A stretch of DNA of 64,000 bases from Nitrosospira sp. Nsp2 (GCF_003050965.1 NZ_QAOU01000008.1:1-64000), one strand, 5' to 3'. Shown: positions 42,683 through 54,372, counted from the stretch's first letter. Numbers and translations: made by a program. Notes: generated by a model from the sequence alone, not told the origin.

Positions 42683-43780
42683 TCATCTTGCCGGTTCCGA
42701 TAACCTGCGGTTTGCGCGCCGCGTCTTGTCCAGCACTTTTCCGGCAAGCTGACCACAGGCTGCAGCAATGTCATCGCCGCGTGTCTTCCTTACCGTCGTT
42801 ACCAGGCCAGCTTGCATCAGCACATCTCGAAAGCGCGAGACCGCTTCTGCCGAAGAACGTTTATAGCCGGAATCCGGGAAGGGATTGAATGGAATCAGGT
42901 TGAATTTACAAGGCGTATGCCGTACCACTTGCACCAATTCCCGCGCATGAGCCACGCTGTCATTAACACCATCCAGCATGACGTACTCAAAGGTGATGAA
43001 GTCCCGCGGCGCTGATTCGAGATAGCGTTCGCACGCCGCCAATAATTCCTTGATGGGGTATTTCCTGTTGATCGGCACCAACTGATCGCGCAGCGTATCG
43101 TTCGGCGCGTGCAAGGATACGGCCAGTGCAACAGGGCAGCGTTCGCGCAGCCGATCCATGGCAGGCACCAGTCCCGAAGTGCTCACCGTCACGCGCCGCC
43201 TGGAAAGGCCATAGGCATTATCGTCCAGCATCAGATCGAGTGCTGTAACCACATTTTCAAAATTGGCGAGCGGCTCGCCCATGCCCATCATCACCACATT
43301 GGTAACGGCACGCTCCCGCACAGGTTCGTTTTCTGACTCCTCGGCCAGGGCTTTATTGGCCCACCACAGCTGGCCAATGATTTCTGCGACAGTCAAGTTG
43401 CGGTTGAATCCCTGTCTGCCGGTAGAGCAGAAGCTGCATGCGAGCGCACATCCAACCTGGCTGGAGATACAGAGGGTTCCGCGATGCGTTTCAGGTATGA
43501 AAACCGTCTCGATACCGTTACCCGCTCCAACCGACAAAAGCCACTTGCGCGTACCGTCGGCAGCGATATTATCGCTGATAACCTGGGGAGGATTGACCAC
43601 GGCGGCCGCGGCGAGCTTATCCCTTAACCCCTTCGCCAAATCGCTCATCGCGGCAAAATCCGCCTCGCCCGAACGGTGTATCCAGCGCAGCAATTGGCGC
43701 GCGCGAAACGGCTTCTCGCCTATTTCCTTACAAAAACCGGCAAGAGATTTCGCATCGAAATCGAGGAGATTGACGCTCAT
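42683..43780 (-). CDS. rlmN: Dual-specificity 23S rRNA/tRNA methyltransferase RlmN
   Basis: Radical SAM enzyme methylating C2 of A2503 in 23S rRNA and A37 in some tRNAs. The 365-residue protein has the CxxxCxxC cluster motif in [16 protein letters not shown] (about residue 111). It also has [15 protein letters not shown] and the C-terminal catalytic cysteine in [15 protein letters not shown]. It follows ndk by 20 bases and precedes rodZ by 97 bases in the same operon. Confidence 0.97.
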   Translation of the reverse strand: MSVNLLDFDAKSLAGFCKEIGEKPFRARQLLRWIHRSGEADFAAMSDLAKGLRDKLAAAAVVNPPQVISDNIAADGTRKWLLSVGAGNGIETVFIPETHRGTLCISSQVGCALACSFCSTGRQGFNRNLTVAEIIGQLWWANKALAEESENEPVRERAVTNVVMMGMGEPLANFENVVTALDLMLDDNAYGLSRRRVTVSTSGLVPAMDRLRERCPVALAVSLHAPNDTLRDQLVPINRKYPIKELLAACERYLESAPRDFITFEYVMLDGVNDSVAHARELVQVVRHTPCKFNLIPFNPFPDSGYKRSSAEAVSRFRDVLMQAGLVTTVRKTRGDDIAAACGQLAGKVLDKTRRANRRLSEPAR

Positions 43781-43800
43781 ATGGTGAGCTGCGTTCCGTC

Positions 43801-44226
43801 CTATCGGGAATAAATATTTAGTTCAGGGAAAAAGTACGCGATCTCGACCGCTGCCGTTTCAGGCGCATCGGAGCCATGCACGGCGTTGGCATCGATACTG
43901 TCTGCGAAATCGGCCCGTATTGTTCCCTCCTCGGCCTTCTTGGGATCGGTCGCGCCCATCAGTTCACGGTTCTTCCTGATTGCGTCGTCACCCTCCAGTA
44001 CCTGCACCATCACCGGTCCTGAAATCATGAATTTCACCAGATCATTAAAAAACGGACGGCTTCGATGCACCGCGTAAAAACCCTCTGCCTCAGTCTCGGA
44101 CAGGCGCGCCATGCGTGCCGCGATGATTTTCAACCCACCGCCTTCAAAGCGTGAATAGATTTCCCCGATCACGTTTTTTATCACCGCGTCAGGCTTGATA
44201 ATGGAAAGGGTTCTTTCGACCGCCAT
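43801..44226 (-). CDS. ndk: Nucleoside-diphosphate kinase
   Basis: Balances NTP pools by phosphate transfer through an active-site histidine. The 141-residue protein reads [20 protein letters not shown] at the N-terminus. The catalytic His is in [12 protein letters not shown] near residue 117, a canonical signature. The ATG at 44226 has a well placed GGAG upstream; the in-frame TTG before it is unlikely. First gene of the ndk-rlmN-rodZ-ispG-hisS-yfgM-bamB-der run. Confidence 0.98.
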   Translation of the reverse strand: MAVERTLSIIKPDAVIKNVIGEIYSRFEGGGLKIIAARMARLSETEAEGFYAVHRSRPFFNDLVKFMISGPVMVQVLEGDDAIRKNRELMGATDPKKAEEGTIRADFADSIDANAVHGSDAPETAAVEIAYFFPELNIYSR

Positions 44227-44411
44227 CAAATTCTCCTACTAAATTTATGAAAATAAGTATATTTTAACAAAAAACCGGTTCCAAAGTCGGTAAATGAGAA
44301 AACCCCTGCCGACGGGGCTTCTCGGGGCAGGTAACGGATCAGTCAATGGCTTTTTCGATTCGGCTGGATACGCACCAGATCCGAAACGGTATATTTCCGG
44401 CTTGAAGACCA

Positions 44412-46511
44412 TTAGTCCAGCTTTACGACCTGCGAGCGTGTGGGCCACGCACCACGATTGATCACCTTTGCGCCATCAAACACCACATAGCTCTGGCGGC
44501 CGTAATGGGGCAGCGGCCGTGCCAATGCAGCAAGTGAGGGAACATCCGCCGCAGACACCATCGCGAGGGTCACACCATCAGGTCGACTCACCGTCCATGC
44601 TTGCGCCGAGCCCTTGCCCTTCATAACGTCGGGACGCGCCGGCAGACGATGCTTAGCAAGCCAGGCATCCACCTGGTCCGCCAGGCCAATAACCAGCAGG
44701 GGTACAGCCGGCAGGTTATCGTCATCTGCTCGCATGGCCATTTTTGGCGCGCGGTTTTGCATTTTGGCCGCGAGCGTTTCGGCCGCGCTGCGCGCCTCTC
44801 CGTTTTCCGGCAGCAAAATCGTCTCAGCTCTGTGATCTACCATCACCTGGCGCAGGATTGGCGGGGCCTCATCGGGCATCAGGCGGCGGAATATGCGGAG
44901 ATCCGGGTCAAGGATTATCTCCATTGGCCGGCTGCGAACGTCAACGGTAAATGCCTGGCGCGCACTCTCCAGGTCAAGCACGTGAACTTCCTCGCTCTCG
45001 GCGGTGCGGATCCCAACCGGTACACGCAAACGGTACACTGGCTCAGCTTGCTCAAGGGTAACCGTAACCCGATGGCTACCCGAGCCCGGCTTCGCCAGCG
45101 CCGCGTCCGCTATTCGAAGGACCGGCGCGCCCGGTCGCGTAAGCCATTGGTCAAAAAATGGACCGAGATTCTGCCCGGACGCTTTCTCGAAGGCCTGCCG
45201 CAGGTCCGCCCACGAGGCGATACGGAAGCGCTGCTCGCGCCAGAAGGTTTGAAGCGCCCGATCGAAGGTATCCTGCCCGAGCATGTCGCGCAGCATCAAA
45301 AACAGCATCGCGGCCTTGTTATAGCCGACAATCTGCGTCGCACCATGCAAACGCGAAGTAAATGTCGTGAGTGGTTTATCCTGCCCAGGCGCCAGCGCGG
45401 CAAAATCACGCAGCCAGCCACGCCGCATATCACGGGCAGCATCGGCGCTTTCACGCTCCTTGTACGCATAGTCCGCCATGAACGTGGTGAGCCCTTCCGA
45501 CCAGTTTCCTTGAGCGTAATCAGGGTACACGCCGTTCCCCCACCAGTTGTGCAGCACCTCATGACCCAGCGAGGTGCCGCGGATGAAGGGCAACCTCAGC
45601 ACTTCCACTCCGAGATAAGTAAGCGTAGGCATACCGAAACCCGTCGGCGTCGGGCTCGATACCACGCTGAATTCACTGAACGGGTACTCGCCGATCCACG
45701 ATTCGTAGAGTCCGAGATAGCCTTTCACCGAATCCAGGTACGCCGGTGCAAGATCCGCAATTGACGAATGGAAGTAGGTTCGTAGCTGTATGGGCTTGCC
45801 GCCTGCCCCCCGTACTGTGCGCGTATCGACAACATAGGGACCCGCCATGAGATCGATTCCGCCCGTTGGAGCCGGAAACTCGAACCGTGCGCGATACCCC
45901 TCGGCCGTTTCGGTTTCCTCGACAAGACGACCGGGCACGATACCGCGTTGCCCGGCAGGCAACTCGATAGTCAGATTGTAGCTGGCAAGCTTATCCGCCA
46001 GAAAGGGGTACCAGCCGCTCGAATCCGGCAGAAAAGTACCCGCTTCCCCGCTGGCTGGGTCATTCCGTCCCAGTGTCTGATGATGGTCGAGCGCCGTATC
46101 GAGGGCAGCAAGCTCCCCGCGCCAATGGATCTCGATACGGCGGGGCAGTTTTTTATCGCCTAAGATCCGCCAGCCTCGCATTCTACCCATGGTCGCGGCT
46201 GGCCCAAACGGCTCGGCATCTACTCGTCCACGCATGACTTCGAAGCGGCGGCCGATCACCAGCGTCAACTCTTCGGGTGTGTTGGCCGTGATAACACTGC
46301 GTCCTTCAATCTTGCGCGCAACAGGATCCAGGCGCACGGTAATGTCATAGTGGACCTCGGCACTAACCGGCGTGGCGCCAGAAGTAGCGGATGAGGTCGC
46401 GGACGACGTAGCAAAGACTGTGGTCGCCATAAGCATCGAAAACAGGAAACCGACTACACCTTTCATGTACGTGAGACGTGCGTGCAGCATGGGCTTGTTC
46501 CTTGGGTTCAT
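44412..46511 (-). CDS. M1-family-like zinc metallopeptidase, secreted
   Basis: Gluzincin-type peptidase of about 699 residues. An N-terminal signal (GVVGFLFSMLMATTVFA) implies export. After a beta-rich N-terminal domain, the zinc motif HEVLHNWWGNGVYPDYAQGN (HExxH) occurs near residue 315, with the third ligand Glu in WSEGLTTFM. The catalytic domain is followed by a helical region and a C-terminal part unlike classical aminopeptidase N. The substrate is unknown. Its ATG overlaps the stop of the ChaN-PDZ gene (ATGA), so the two proteins are translationally coupled and possibly act together in the periplasm. Confidence 0.87.
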   Translation of the reverse strand: MNPRNKPMLHARLTYMKGVVGFLFSMLMATTVFATSSATSSATSGATPVSAEVHYDITVRLDPVARKIEGRSVITANTPEELTLVIGRRFEVMRGRVDAEPFGPAATMGRMRGWRILGDKKLPRRIEIHWRGELAALDTALDHHQTLGRNDPASGEAGTFLPDSSGWYPFLADKLASYNLTIELPAGQRGIVPGRLVEETETAEGYRARFEFPAPTGGIDLMAGPYVVDTRTVRGAGGKPIQLRTYFHSSIADLAPAYLDSVKGYLGLYESWIGEYPFSEFSVVSSPTPTGFGMPTLTYLGVEVLRLPFIRGTSLGHEVLHNWWGNGVYPDYAQGNWSEGLTTFMADYAYKERESADAARDMRRGWLRDFAALAPGQDKPLTTFTSRLHGATQIVGYNKAAMLFLMLRDMLGQDTFDRALQTFWREQRFRIASWADLRQAFEKASGQNLGPFFDQWLTRPGAPVLRIADAALAKPGSGSHRVTVTLEQAEPVYRLRVPVGIRTAESEEVHVLDLESARQAFTVDVRSRPMEIILDPDLRIFRRLMPDEAPPILRQVMVDHRAETILLPENGEARSAAETLAAKMQNRAPKMAMRADDDNLPAVPLLVIGLADQVDAWLAKHRLPARPDVMKGKGSAQAWTVSRPDGVTLAMVSAADVPSLAALARPLPHYGRQSYVVFDGAKVINRGAWPTRSQVVKLD

Positions 46512-47764
46512 TTCCGCACCGCCGGAAACTTGGCAATAATCTCGCTCGTATCGCTGCCGCGTTTTAATGTAAGCGGCAACCAAGTGCCCGGTGGCTGGCG
46601 TTTGACTGTCTCTACAATATCCTCGGTCCGCTTGACCGGCACGCCAGCTGCTTCGACAATAATGTCGGCGTCGCGAATACCAGCCGTCTCCGCAATGCTC
46701 CCCTTCTCCACCTGCAGCACGCGCGCACCGCCATCCTGGGCCATTTCAAAGCGGATCCCCAGGCGCGGCCGCGAGGAAAGTTCCGGGGTGGCAGGCGATA
46801 GCGATGCGATACCAAAAACTGCGTCTGCCATTCCGGTCGCTATTTGACCACACCCGGTGCCGCTATTCCACGGCAAGAGGGTCCCTACATCGCCCACCCC
46901 CAGGTCCTTCAGTTGGTGGGGAACGCCATAGCCATGCCTGATGTGCCCCGAGCCCATGATTCCGACTACAAGGGGACGACCCGGACGCTCCAGGGCTGAG
47001 TGTATCGCTTGGGCCATTGCGCGGTCCCAGAGTTGCTGACCTTCAACAAAGCGCAGAAAATCCGGGTCATCCGGCTTGGTATCGCCCCGCTTCTTGCCAC
47101 TGCGGTCGTGCTCGCCATAAATCGGCAGGAGATAACCCAGGTAAGCGGCGCTGGGCGCAGCGGGCTGGGTCACGCCTTCGCGCTCCTTCTCAGCCACGCC
47201 CGCAAAGCCCTTCGAAGCGACCGTCCGCCTTAAACGCGTGTCGATATTAAGGGCCACCATGGGTATCCGGTTCATGCGGGCAAAATGAAATAATGGCAAG
47301 TAAAGATTCGCGTCCGTGCTCCAGACGGTGCCCCAGTCGGCAGCGGCAAGAAACTGAGCCTCGGTAAGGTCTCCAGCCACCCATTGATCAAGCGCTTTTT
47401 GCACACGCCGCGGAAACATCTCGAAACCGATAACCATTTCTGGCCGTGCAGCATGCAACGCAGCCAGCGTCTGCAATTGCCAGCGGTGATGCTCAGCGTT
47501 ATCGTGCATTTCGCCCAGCAGCACTACCGGGCGTTTGGCTGCCTTGGAGATGACCTCAGACTCGGTAATCTTTCCTCCGCCCGGCACGACCCAGTTCCCG
47601 ACCGGGGCGCAGTCGACGCTTTCTCTTTCCTTGTTATCCACTTTCGTCTCCGCTAATGCAAGGTTGAGGGGCACGCTAACGGCAGTTATCGTCATTGCCG
47701 ATAATGCGCCAACCAAGGCAAAGAAAACGTTCCGGATAATTTTCAAGCTGATGCTCCTTATCAT
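46508..47764 (-). CDS. ChaN family (haem-regulated) protein fused to a PDZ domain
   Basis: A 418-residue exported protein with an N-terminal signal (NVFFALVGALSAMTITAVSV). The ChaN/DUF399 domain follows, recognised by VVLLGEMHDNAEHHRWQLQT, MVIGFEMFPRRVQKALDQW and VVGIMGSGHIRHGYGVP; characterised ChaN proteins bind haem and are linked to iron uptake. The C-terminal 100 residues form a PDZ-like domain (VEKGSIAETAGIRDADIIVE, RQPPGTWLPLTLKRG). No lipobox cysteine is evident. It is coupled by ATGA overlap to the M1-like peptidase and lies 91 bases after purL. Confidence 0.88.
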   Translation of the reverse strand: MIRSISLKIIRNVFFALVGALSAMTITAVSVPLNLALAETKVDNKERESVDCAPVGNWVVPGGGKITESEVISKAAKRPVVLLGEMHDNAEHHRWQLQTLAALHAARPEMVIGFEMFPRRVQKALDQWVAGDLTEAQFLAAADWGTVWSTDANLYLPLFHFARMNRIPMVALNIDTRLRRTVASKGFAGVAEKEREGVTQPAAPSAAYLGYLLPIYGEHDRSGKKRGDTKPDDPDFLRFVEGQQLWDRAMAQAIHSALERPGRPLVVGIMGSGHIRHGYGVPHQLKDLGVGDVGTLLPWNSGTGCGQIATGMADAVFGIASLSPATPELSSRPRLGIRFEMAQDGGARVLQVEKGSIAETAGIRDADIIVEAAGVPVKRTEDIVETVKRQPPGTWLPLTLKRGSDTSEIIAKFPAVRK

Positions 47765-47855
47765 TTGTCGTACTCATTCGCACGCGTTCTCAAACTCACC
47801 TGTCGTCTATCAGCTTTGCCGCGAGCACAGTTTCCGATCGCTTCGGCAGTGGCGC

Positions 47856-50800
47856 TTACCCCACCCATTTGCGCGCATTCCGGAACATGCGCATCCACGA
47901 TGCGTCTTCGCCCCAGTCAGGATGCCATGAGTGCTGGACGGTTCTAAACCCGCGCTCCGGATGGGGCATGAGTATGCTGAAGCGGCCATCCGGCGTGGTG
48001 ACACCAGCAGTAGCTGCGGGCGAGCCGTTGGGATTGAGCGGGTAAATCTCGGCAATTTTGCCGCGGTTATCGACGTAACGGAGCGTCACCAGGGATGAGA
48101 TGACTGAGACAGCTTTCTCATCGGAGAATTCAGCGCGACCTTCACCATGCGCAACGGCAATGGGCATCCGGCTGCCAGTCATGCCCTCGAAAAACAGCGA
48201 CGGGCTTTCCTGCACCTCCACCATGACAAGGCGAGCCTCGAACTGCTCCGATTTGTTCCGCCCGAATTTGGGCCAATGTTCGGCACCGGGAATAATCTGA
48301 TGCAAATTGCTCATCATCTGGCAGCCATTGCACACGCCAAGAGCAAAAGTATCGCCGCGTGCGAAAAAAGCTTCGAAGTCATCGCGAGTACGGCCATTGA
48401 ACAGTATCGAACTGGCCCATCCCTCCCCTGCCCCCAGAACATCACCGTAGGAGAAACCGCCGCAGGCGGCAAAGCCCGCGTAGTCCTTCAGCGAAATCCG
48501 TGCGGCGATGATGTCGCTCATGTGTACGTCAGTCGCGGAAAATCCGGCCCGGTCGAAGGCTGCCGCCATCTCCACATGCCCGTTCACGCCCTGTTCGCGC
48601 AAGATCGCGACGCGAGGTCTGGCACCGGTGGAGATATAAGGGGCGGATATGTCGTCGTCTACATCGAAACTCAATTGCGCATGCAAACCGGGGTCATCGG
48701 CGTCGAGTATGCGGTCATATTCCTGTTGCGCGCACTCGGGATTGTCGCGCAGCTTCTGCATCTGATAAGTCGTTTCTGACCAGGCGCGATGAAGGTCGAC
48801 GCGTTTCTCAGCAAAAACCGGTTTATTGTTACGCAAAAAACGGATCTCATCCTTGTCGTTAACCCCGCCAATGATGAAGCTAACGTCTCGCAAGCCATAC
48901 TCCGCGAGCACACTCAGCACATCGAGGCGCTCCGCGGTCTTTACCTGGATTACGGCGCCTAGTTCTTCATGGAACAAGACACGGAGGATACGCTCCACAA
49001 ATCTCCCGCTCAGCGCTTCTGGCCGGAGTTCATGACCATCCACATCATTCGCAGAAGCATCGAAGCACAGCTGATCGAGATTTATGCTAATTCCCGCGCG
49101 GCTGGCAAACGACATCTCGCATAAAGTGGCGAAAATCCCGCCGTCCGAGCGGTCATGATAAGCCAGTATTCTGCTTTCACCGTTTAAACGTTGTATGGCA
49201 GAGAAAAATCCCTTGAGTTTCTCCGCCCCCTCGGGAACTTTTATATCCGGCGCGTCATCGCCCACTTGCTTGTAGACCTGGGCGAGCGCCGAGCCCCCCA
49301 GCCGGTTCCTGCCCTCACCAAGATCAATCAGGATCAACTCGGTCTCGCCACAGTCGGTGCGCAACTGAGGGGTGAGTGTTCTGCGCGTATCCGTTACTCT
49401 TGCAAAAGCGGAAATAACCAGCGACAGGGGGGCGGTCACTTCCTTTCTGATTGCCCCCTCCCGCTTGCCGGCCCCGCCAGCGACGCTTGTCCCGGCTTGC
49501 CATACCGTCTTCATCGACATTGAATCCTTACCCACCGGGATACTGATGCCCAGCCTGGGACACAGCTCCATGCCGACTGAGTGCACCGCATCGAACAGGG
49601 CCGCATCCTCGCCGGGATGCCCTGCCGCTGCCATCCAGTTTGCCGATAGCTTGATCTCTCCGATAGTTGCTATCGATGCCGCGGCGATGTTGGTAATCGC
49701 TTCACCGACCGCCATCCGCGCCGAGGCCGCCGGATCAACCAGAGCCACCGGGGCGCGCTCGCCGATCGCGAACGCTTCCCCCAGATAGGTTTGATACCCC
49801 ATCGAGGTTACTGCCACATCCGCTACCGGGACCTGCCATGGACCCACCATCTGATCGCGCACGCTCATGCCCCCGACGGTACGATCGCCGATACTGATGA
49901 GAAAGGTTTTATCCGCCACAGCTGGCAGCCGAAGGACCCGATAGGCGGCTTCCCGTACATCCAGCCCCGCGGTATGAAACGGCAACAGCGGTTTTTGGAT
50001 ATGTATAACCTCTCGGATCATTTTTGGCGGTTTGCCCAGCAGCACAGAGAGATTCATATCTGCCGGACGGTTGTCGAACACCGGATCAATCACAACAAGC
50101 TGTTCGTCCGCGGTGGCAATACCTACCACCGCAAACGGACAGCGTTCACGCTCGCAAATTTCACTGAACAATTCCAGCGATTCCGGCCGGATCGCAAGCA
50201 CATAGCGCTCCTGAGACTCGTTGCTCCAGATTTGCATGGGAGACATCCCCGGTTCCTCCGAGGGAATATCGCGCAAATTCACCCGACCTCCCCTATCGGA
50301 CCCGTGCAAAAGCTCCGGCACCGCGTTCGACAGGCCGCCCGCGCCCACATCGTGGATGCTGAGAATCGGATTAGGTTCGCCTCGTCGTTCCATCTGCCAG
50401 CAACTGTCGATGACCTCCTGCGCGCGCCGCTCCATTTCGGCATTGCCGCGCTGAACGGAATCGAAATCGAGCCTCTCCGCATTTGTTCCTGTATCCATGC
50501 TCGACGCCGCCCCACCGCCGAGACCGATCAACATACCGGGTCCACCGAGCTGAATCAGCAGTGCGTCAGGTGAAAATTTCTCCTTAAGCGAGTGTTGCCC
50601 GGCAATATGGCCGATGCCTCCAGCAAGCATGATCGGCTTATGGTAACCGCGCATTTCGCCTGCGACGTGCTCCTCGAAAGTGCGGAAGTATCCCGCCAGG
50701 TTCGGACGTCCGAATTCGTTATTAAACGCCGCTCCGCCGATCGGACCCTCAAGCATGATCTGAAGGGCCGAAGCAATACGGCCCGGCTTGCCGTAATCTC

Positions 50801-51896
50801 CCTTGCCCGATGGCGCGCCCGCTTCCCAAGGCTGAATAAAACCGGCGATATTGAGGTTGGAAACGGAAAAGCCGCTGAGTCCGGCCCTCGGTTTTGCCCC
50901 TCTGCCGGTGGCGCCTTCGTCGCGAATTTCGCCTCCGACCCCGGTTGCGGCGCCGGCGAAGGGGGCAATCGCCGTGGGGTGATTATGGGTTTCCACCTTC
51001 ATCAGGATATGTGTCTGCTCCTCGCTGTACCCATAGGCGTTCTCCCTGCCCGGGTAAAAGCGAGCGATATTCGCGCCCTCGATAACCGATGAGTTGTCTG
51101 CGTACGCCACCACGGTACCTTGAGGGTTTTGCTGGTGCGTGTTGCGGATCATCGAGAACAGCGATCTCGTTCGAGGCTCGCCGTCTATTATCCAGTCGGC
51201 GTTGAATATCTTGTGGCGGCAGTGCTCGGAATTGGCCTGGGCAAACATCATCAATTCCACATCCGTGGGATTGCGGCCGATGCGCAGAAAATAGTCCGCG
51301 AAATAATCTATTTCATCTGGAGACAAGGCAAGCCCTGCCTCGCTGTTGGCCTTTTGCAGCGCCTCGGCGCCTCCGGTCAGTACATCAATTATTTGAAGCG
51401 GCGCAGACGGAAAATGCCGGAACAACTTCTCTGCATCATCCAGGGAGTTGAACACCGACTCGGTCATGCGATCGTGTATCAGCGGGAGCAGCACTCCCCT
51501 GACTCGAGCCGGTAAGCCGGAGGGAGAACCTTCGGTTTGTACATAGACGGCGACCCCACGCTCCAATCGCTCCACTGCTTCCAATCCGCAATGGTGAGCG
51601 ATATCAGTCGCCTTCGTGGACCAGGGCGAGATCGTACCGGGGCGGGGCACGACCAGCAACAACTCGCCCTCGGGATTTTGCATCGTTTGAGCCAGGTGTG
51701 GCTTGGGGGGACATTTGAGCAATTGCTCAAGGATGGCCATTTCCTCTTCGCGCAAACTACGCGTAGCCGCGCAAAAATACCAGTATTCCGTCGAAATATG
51801 GGAAACTTGCGAGGCTTCAGTTTTAAGAGCACCGACCAGTTTTTCCAGACGGAACGGTGAAAGCGCGCGGCCACCACGAATGCGAAGCATCAGCAT
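47856..51896 (-). CDS. purL: Phosphoribosylformylglycinamidine synthase
   Basis: Large single-chain enzyme of purine synthesis that converts FGAR to FGAM with glutamine. I start at 51896 (1346 residues), reading [20 protein letters not shown], like E. coli PurL; an in-frame ATG 42 bases upstream and another 6 bases downstream are alternatives. Seen are the N-terminal PurS-like region, AIR-synthetase-like ATP domains ([20 protein letters not shown]) and the glutaminase domain with catalytic Cys in [12 protein letters not shown] (about residue 1187) and the [11 protein letters not shown] segment. Divergent from nnrDE. Confidence 0.97.
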   Translation of the reverse strand: MLMLRIRGGRALSPFRLEKLVGALKTEASQVSHISTEYWYFCAATRSLREEEMAILEQLLKCPPKPHLAQTMQNPEGELLLVVPRPGTISPWSTKATDIAHHCGLEAVERLERGVAVYVQTEGSPSGLPARVRGVLLPLIHDRMTESVFNSLDDAEKLFRHFPSAPLQIIDVLTGGAEALQKANSEAGLALSPDEIDYFADYFLRIGRNPTDVELMMFAQANSEHCRHKIFNADWIIDGEPRTRSLFSMIRNTHQQNPQGTVVAYADNSSVIEGANIARFYPGRENAYGYSEEQTHILMKVETHNHPTAIAPFAGAATGVGGEIRDEGATGRGAKPRAGLSGFSVSNLNIAGFIQPWEAGAPSGKGDYGKPGRIASALQIMLEGPIGGAAFNNEFGRPNLAGYFRTFEEHVAGEMRGYHKPIMLAGGIGHIAGQHSLKEKFSPDALLIQLGGPGMLIGLGGGAASSMDTGTNAERLDFDSVQRGNAEMERRAQEVIDSCWQMERRGEPNPILSIHDVGAGGLSNAVPELLHGSDRGGRVNLRDIPSEEPGMSPMQIWSNESQERYVLAIRPESLELFSEICERERCPFAVVGIATADEQLVVIDPVFDNRPADMNLSVLLGKPPKMIREVIHIQKPLLPFHTAGLDVREAAYRVLRLPAVADKTFLISIGDRTVGGMSVRDQMVGPWQVPVADVAVTSMGYQTYLGEAFAIGERAPVALVDPAASARMAVGEAITNIAAASIATIGEIKLSANWMAAAGHPGEDAALFDAVHSVGMELCPRLGISIPVGKDSMSMKTVWQAGTSVAGGAGKREGAIRKEVTAPLSLVISAFARVTDTRRTLTPQLRTDCGETELILIDLGEGRNRLGGSALAQVYKQVGDDAPDIKVPEGAEKLKGFFSAIQRLNGESRILAYHDRSDGGIFATLCEMSFASRAGISINLDQLCFDASANDVDGHELRPEALSGRFVERILRVLFHEELGAVIQVKTAERLDVLSVLAEYGLRDVSFIIGGVNDKDEIRFLRNNKPVFAEKRVDLHRAWSETTYQMQKLRDNPECAQQEYDRILDADDPGLHAQLSFDVDDDISAPYISTGARPRVAILREQGVNGHVEMAAAFDRAGFSATDVHMSDIIAARISLKDYAGFAACGGFSYGDVLGAGEGWASSILFNGRTRDDFEAFFARGDTFALGVCNGCQMMSNLHQIIPGAEHWPKFGRNKSEQFEARLVMVEVQESPSLFFEGMTGSRMPIAVAHGEGRAEFSDEKAVSVISSLVTLRYVDNRGKIAEIYPLNPNGSPAATAGVTTPDGRFSILMPHPERGFRTVQHSWHPDWGEDASWMRMFRNARKWVG

Positions 51897-52071
51897 GAGT
51901 CGGTTAGAGTGAAAAAATAGGGGCGCTGGGTTGTGCAAAGACCGGACTTATTCAGCAGATCCTAGATTTTACACGAGAGGCAGGCGCGCCGCAGCCCGGC
52001 AACTCTGTGTGCCCTTCAAATTCACAAGAACGTGAAATCAGTTCAATGGAAGCTGGATTATCAGACACCGC

Positions 52072-53595
52072 ATGATCACCTCAGCCCATCAGGAACTCAA
52101 CGCTGTCTATTTCACCGCTGAAATCCGGGAAATCGAGCGGCTGGCCGCTGCTCTGCCCGACCCCCCGCCACTCATGGAGAAAGCGGGCCTCGCTGCGGCC
52201 GAAGTCGCCCGGGACAAACTGCTGAATCAGGGCAAAACCAATGTGCTGGTGCTCGCCGGGCCCGGGAACAACGGAGGTGATGCATTCGTCGCAGCTCGCC
52301 ATCTGCGCTCATGGGGGTACAAGATTACGCTGGTATTTACCGGCGAGCGCTGCAACCTATCTGACGACGCGCGACACATGCTGGACCTGTGGATCGCCAG
52401 CGGAGGTGAAATAACAGGGGCAATTCCACTAGACGAAGAATGGGACGCGGTAATCGATGGCCTGTTCGGCATCGGGCTTGACCAACGGGTGGGGCGGGAT
52501 CTCTCAGGTAAATATCTTGCCCTGGTCAATTCAGTGAATGCAATGAAAGTGCCCGTTCTTGCCCTTGATATTCCGAGCGGCCTGGGCAGCGATACAGGCA
52601 TAGTACGTGGCGCGGCGATCCGGGCTGCAATTACGGTCACATTCATCGGCCTCAAACCGGGCCTGCTCACGCATTGCGGTCCTGATCATTGCGGCGAAAT
52701 CTTCGTCCGTAATCTCGATCTGGACGCCCCCGCGCTCAAGACCCCGAGTTCATGGGCAGTGGATTACGCATACGCCACAACACTGCTGCCAGCCCCGCGT
52801 CCCGCTGATAGCCATAAAGGTATGTTCGGCAGCATAGGGATCGTTGGCGGATCAGCAGGAATGACCGGTGCGGCGCTTCTGGCGGGGGCCTCAGCATTGA
52901 AGCTGGGAGCGGGCCGCGTCTATCTGGGCTTGATGGCTGCGAACGCGGTCGGCGTGGATACCTCCCAGCCTGAACTGATGCTGCGCCCGATCCATGAATT
53001 GTTCAAGGCTGGTCATCTCAACTGCCTTGTTATCGGCCCAGGACTGGGAACAGAACCTGACGCATGTTTCTGGCTTAACTGCGCACTGGAGTCCACCCTG
53101 CCGCTGGTGCTGGATGCAGATGCTTTAAACCTCATCGCCGCGTGGTCCGATATTGCCAGCTTGTTACGACACCGCCAGACACCTTCCGTTCTCACCCCTC
53201 ATCCCGCGGAAGCGGCGCGCTTGCTGGGTCGCGAGACTGGCTCGATCCAGAATGACCGGATGGGCGCCGTACGCGAGCTGGCCGAGCGGTTCAACTGCTG
53301 CGTGGTACTGAAAGGTGCTGGCAGCGTTTGCGCCGTACCCGGCGGTAAAAGGTATATCAACACGAGCGGGAACCCGGGTTTGAGCAGCGCGGGTACGGGT
53401 GACGTACTGTCTGGTTTGATCGGCTCCTTTTTAGCCCAAAAATTAAGTGCCGAACACGCGCTATTACTCGCCGTCTATCTGCACGGCTCAGCGGCCGACG
53501 TGTTGTGGATGCAGAATGGCGGACCAGTCGGCATGACCGCCTCGGAACTAGCCGATGCGGCACGAGGCCTGCTGAACCGTTGGGTCTATACTTAG
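52072..53595 (+). CDS. nnr: Bifunctional NAD(P)H-hydrate epimerase / ADP-dependent dehydratase
   Basis: Repairs hydrated NAD(P)H: the N-terminal YjeF domain epimerises R- and S-NAD(P)HX and the C-terminal kinase-like domain dehydrates the S form using ADP. The 507-residue protein has LAGPGNNGGDAFVAARHL (about residue 62) and DIPSGLGSDTG in the first domain. The second has GSIGIVGGSAGMTGAALLAG, TPHPAEAARLLG and SAGTGDVLSGLIGSFLAQ. It is divergent from purL and precedes the peroxiredoxin gene. Confidence 0.95.
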   Translation: MITSAHQELNAVYFTAEIREIERLAAALPDPPPLMEKAGLAAAEVARDKLLNQGKTNVLVLAGPGNNGGDAFVAARHLRSWGYKITLVFTGERCNLSDDARHMLDLWIASGGEITGAIPLDEEWDAVIDGLFGIGLDQRVGRDLSGKYLALVNSVNAMKVPVLALDIPSGLGSDTGIVRGAAIRAAITVTFIGLKPGLLTHCGPDHCGEIFVRNLDLDAPALKTPSSWAVDYAYATTLLPAPRPADSHKGMFGSIGIVGGSAGMTGAALLAGASALKLGAGRVYLGLMAANAVGVDTSQPELMLRPIHELFKAGHLNCLVIGPGLGTEPDACFWLNCALESTLPLVLDADALNLIAAWSDIASLLRHRQTPSVLTPHPAEAARLLGRETGSIQNDRMGAVRELAERFNCCVVLKGAGSVCAVPGGKRYINTSGNPGLSSAGTGDVLSGLIGSFLAQKLSAEHALLLAVYLHGSAADVLWMQNGGPVGMTASELADAARGLLNRWVYT

Positions 53596-53769
53596 ACACT
53601 GCAGGTACCCGGGGCTGAGCTACCATCCTATTCCGGTATTTGTACAACCTGATTTCGGCAAGAAATACGAGATTTCGCAAAACGGGTAGAAAATGTTCTA
53701 ATCTTAGGACTGCCCGCGCACACGACTCGTGGCAGCGCCGATTCGATTAATTTACAGAGGAGAATGTCA

Positions 53770-54372
53770 ATGTCCGTACTTGTTACTCATCTTGCCCCTG
53801 ACTTTACCAAGCCCGCCGTCCTTGCGGATGGCACTTTCAATGACGCTTTTAACTTTCATACGGAAATCTCGGGCAAATACGCGATGCTATTCTTTTATCC
53901 GCTCGATTTTACCTTTGTTTGCCCCTCGGAAATTCTCGCTCACTCGCACCGCGCTGAAGAGTTTCGTAAGCGCAACGTGGAGGTTATCGGCGTTTCGGTC
54001 GACTCGCAGTTCACCCATTACGCATGGCGCAACACGCCCATCGATAAAGGCGGCATTGGCCCCGTGGGGATTACGCTGGTCTCGGATGTCGGGGGGGATG
54101 TCATGCATGCATATGGCATCAGCCATCCCGATCACGTCGCTTTGCGAGCTTCCTTCCTGATTGATAAAAACGGCATTGTGCGCCATGAGGTGGTGAACGA
54201 TCTACCGCTCGGGCGGGACGTGGATGAGATGTTGCGCATGGTGGACGCACTGCAATTCCATGAAAGCCATGGTGAGGTTTGCCCCGCCGGCTGGAAAAGC
54301 GGGGAGCCCGGCATGAAGGCGAGTCCGGAGGGGGTAGCCGAATATCTGGGCACTCACGCGGAGCAGCTATGA
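53770..54372 (+). CDS. 2-Cys peroxiredoxin (AhpC/Prx1 type)
   Basis: Thiol peroxidase reducing hydrogen peroxide and organic peroxides. The protein has 200 residues from the ATG at 53770, chosen because GGAG stands 7 bases upstream; the ATG at 53764 is too close to it. The peroxidatic Cys51 lies in PLDFTFVCPSEILAHS, and the resolving Cys in HGEVCPAGWKSG near residue 171. The C-terminal extension is that of typical 2-Cys enzymes. The ferritin-like gene 122 bases downstream suggests a peroxide and iron protection pair. Confidence 0.94.
   Translation: MSVLVTHLAPDFTKPAVLADGTFNDAFNFHTEISGKYAMLFFYPLDFTFVCPSEILAHSHRAEEFRKRNVEVIGVSVDSQFTHYAWRNTPIDKGGIGPVGITLVSDVGGDVMHAYGISHPDHVALRASFLIDKNGIVRHEVVNDLPLGRDVDEMLRMVDALQFHESHGEVCPAGWKSGEPGMKASPEGVAEYLGTHAEQL

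Noticed and set aside
44245-44448. 67-residue leftward frame between the M1-like peptidase and ndk
   Set aside because: Overlaps the peptidase end; no Shine-Dalgarno and no recognisable sequence. A GC-rich hairpin in it is too imperfect, with no T tract, to call a terminator.
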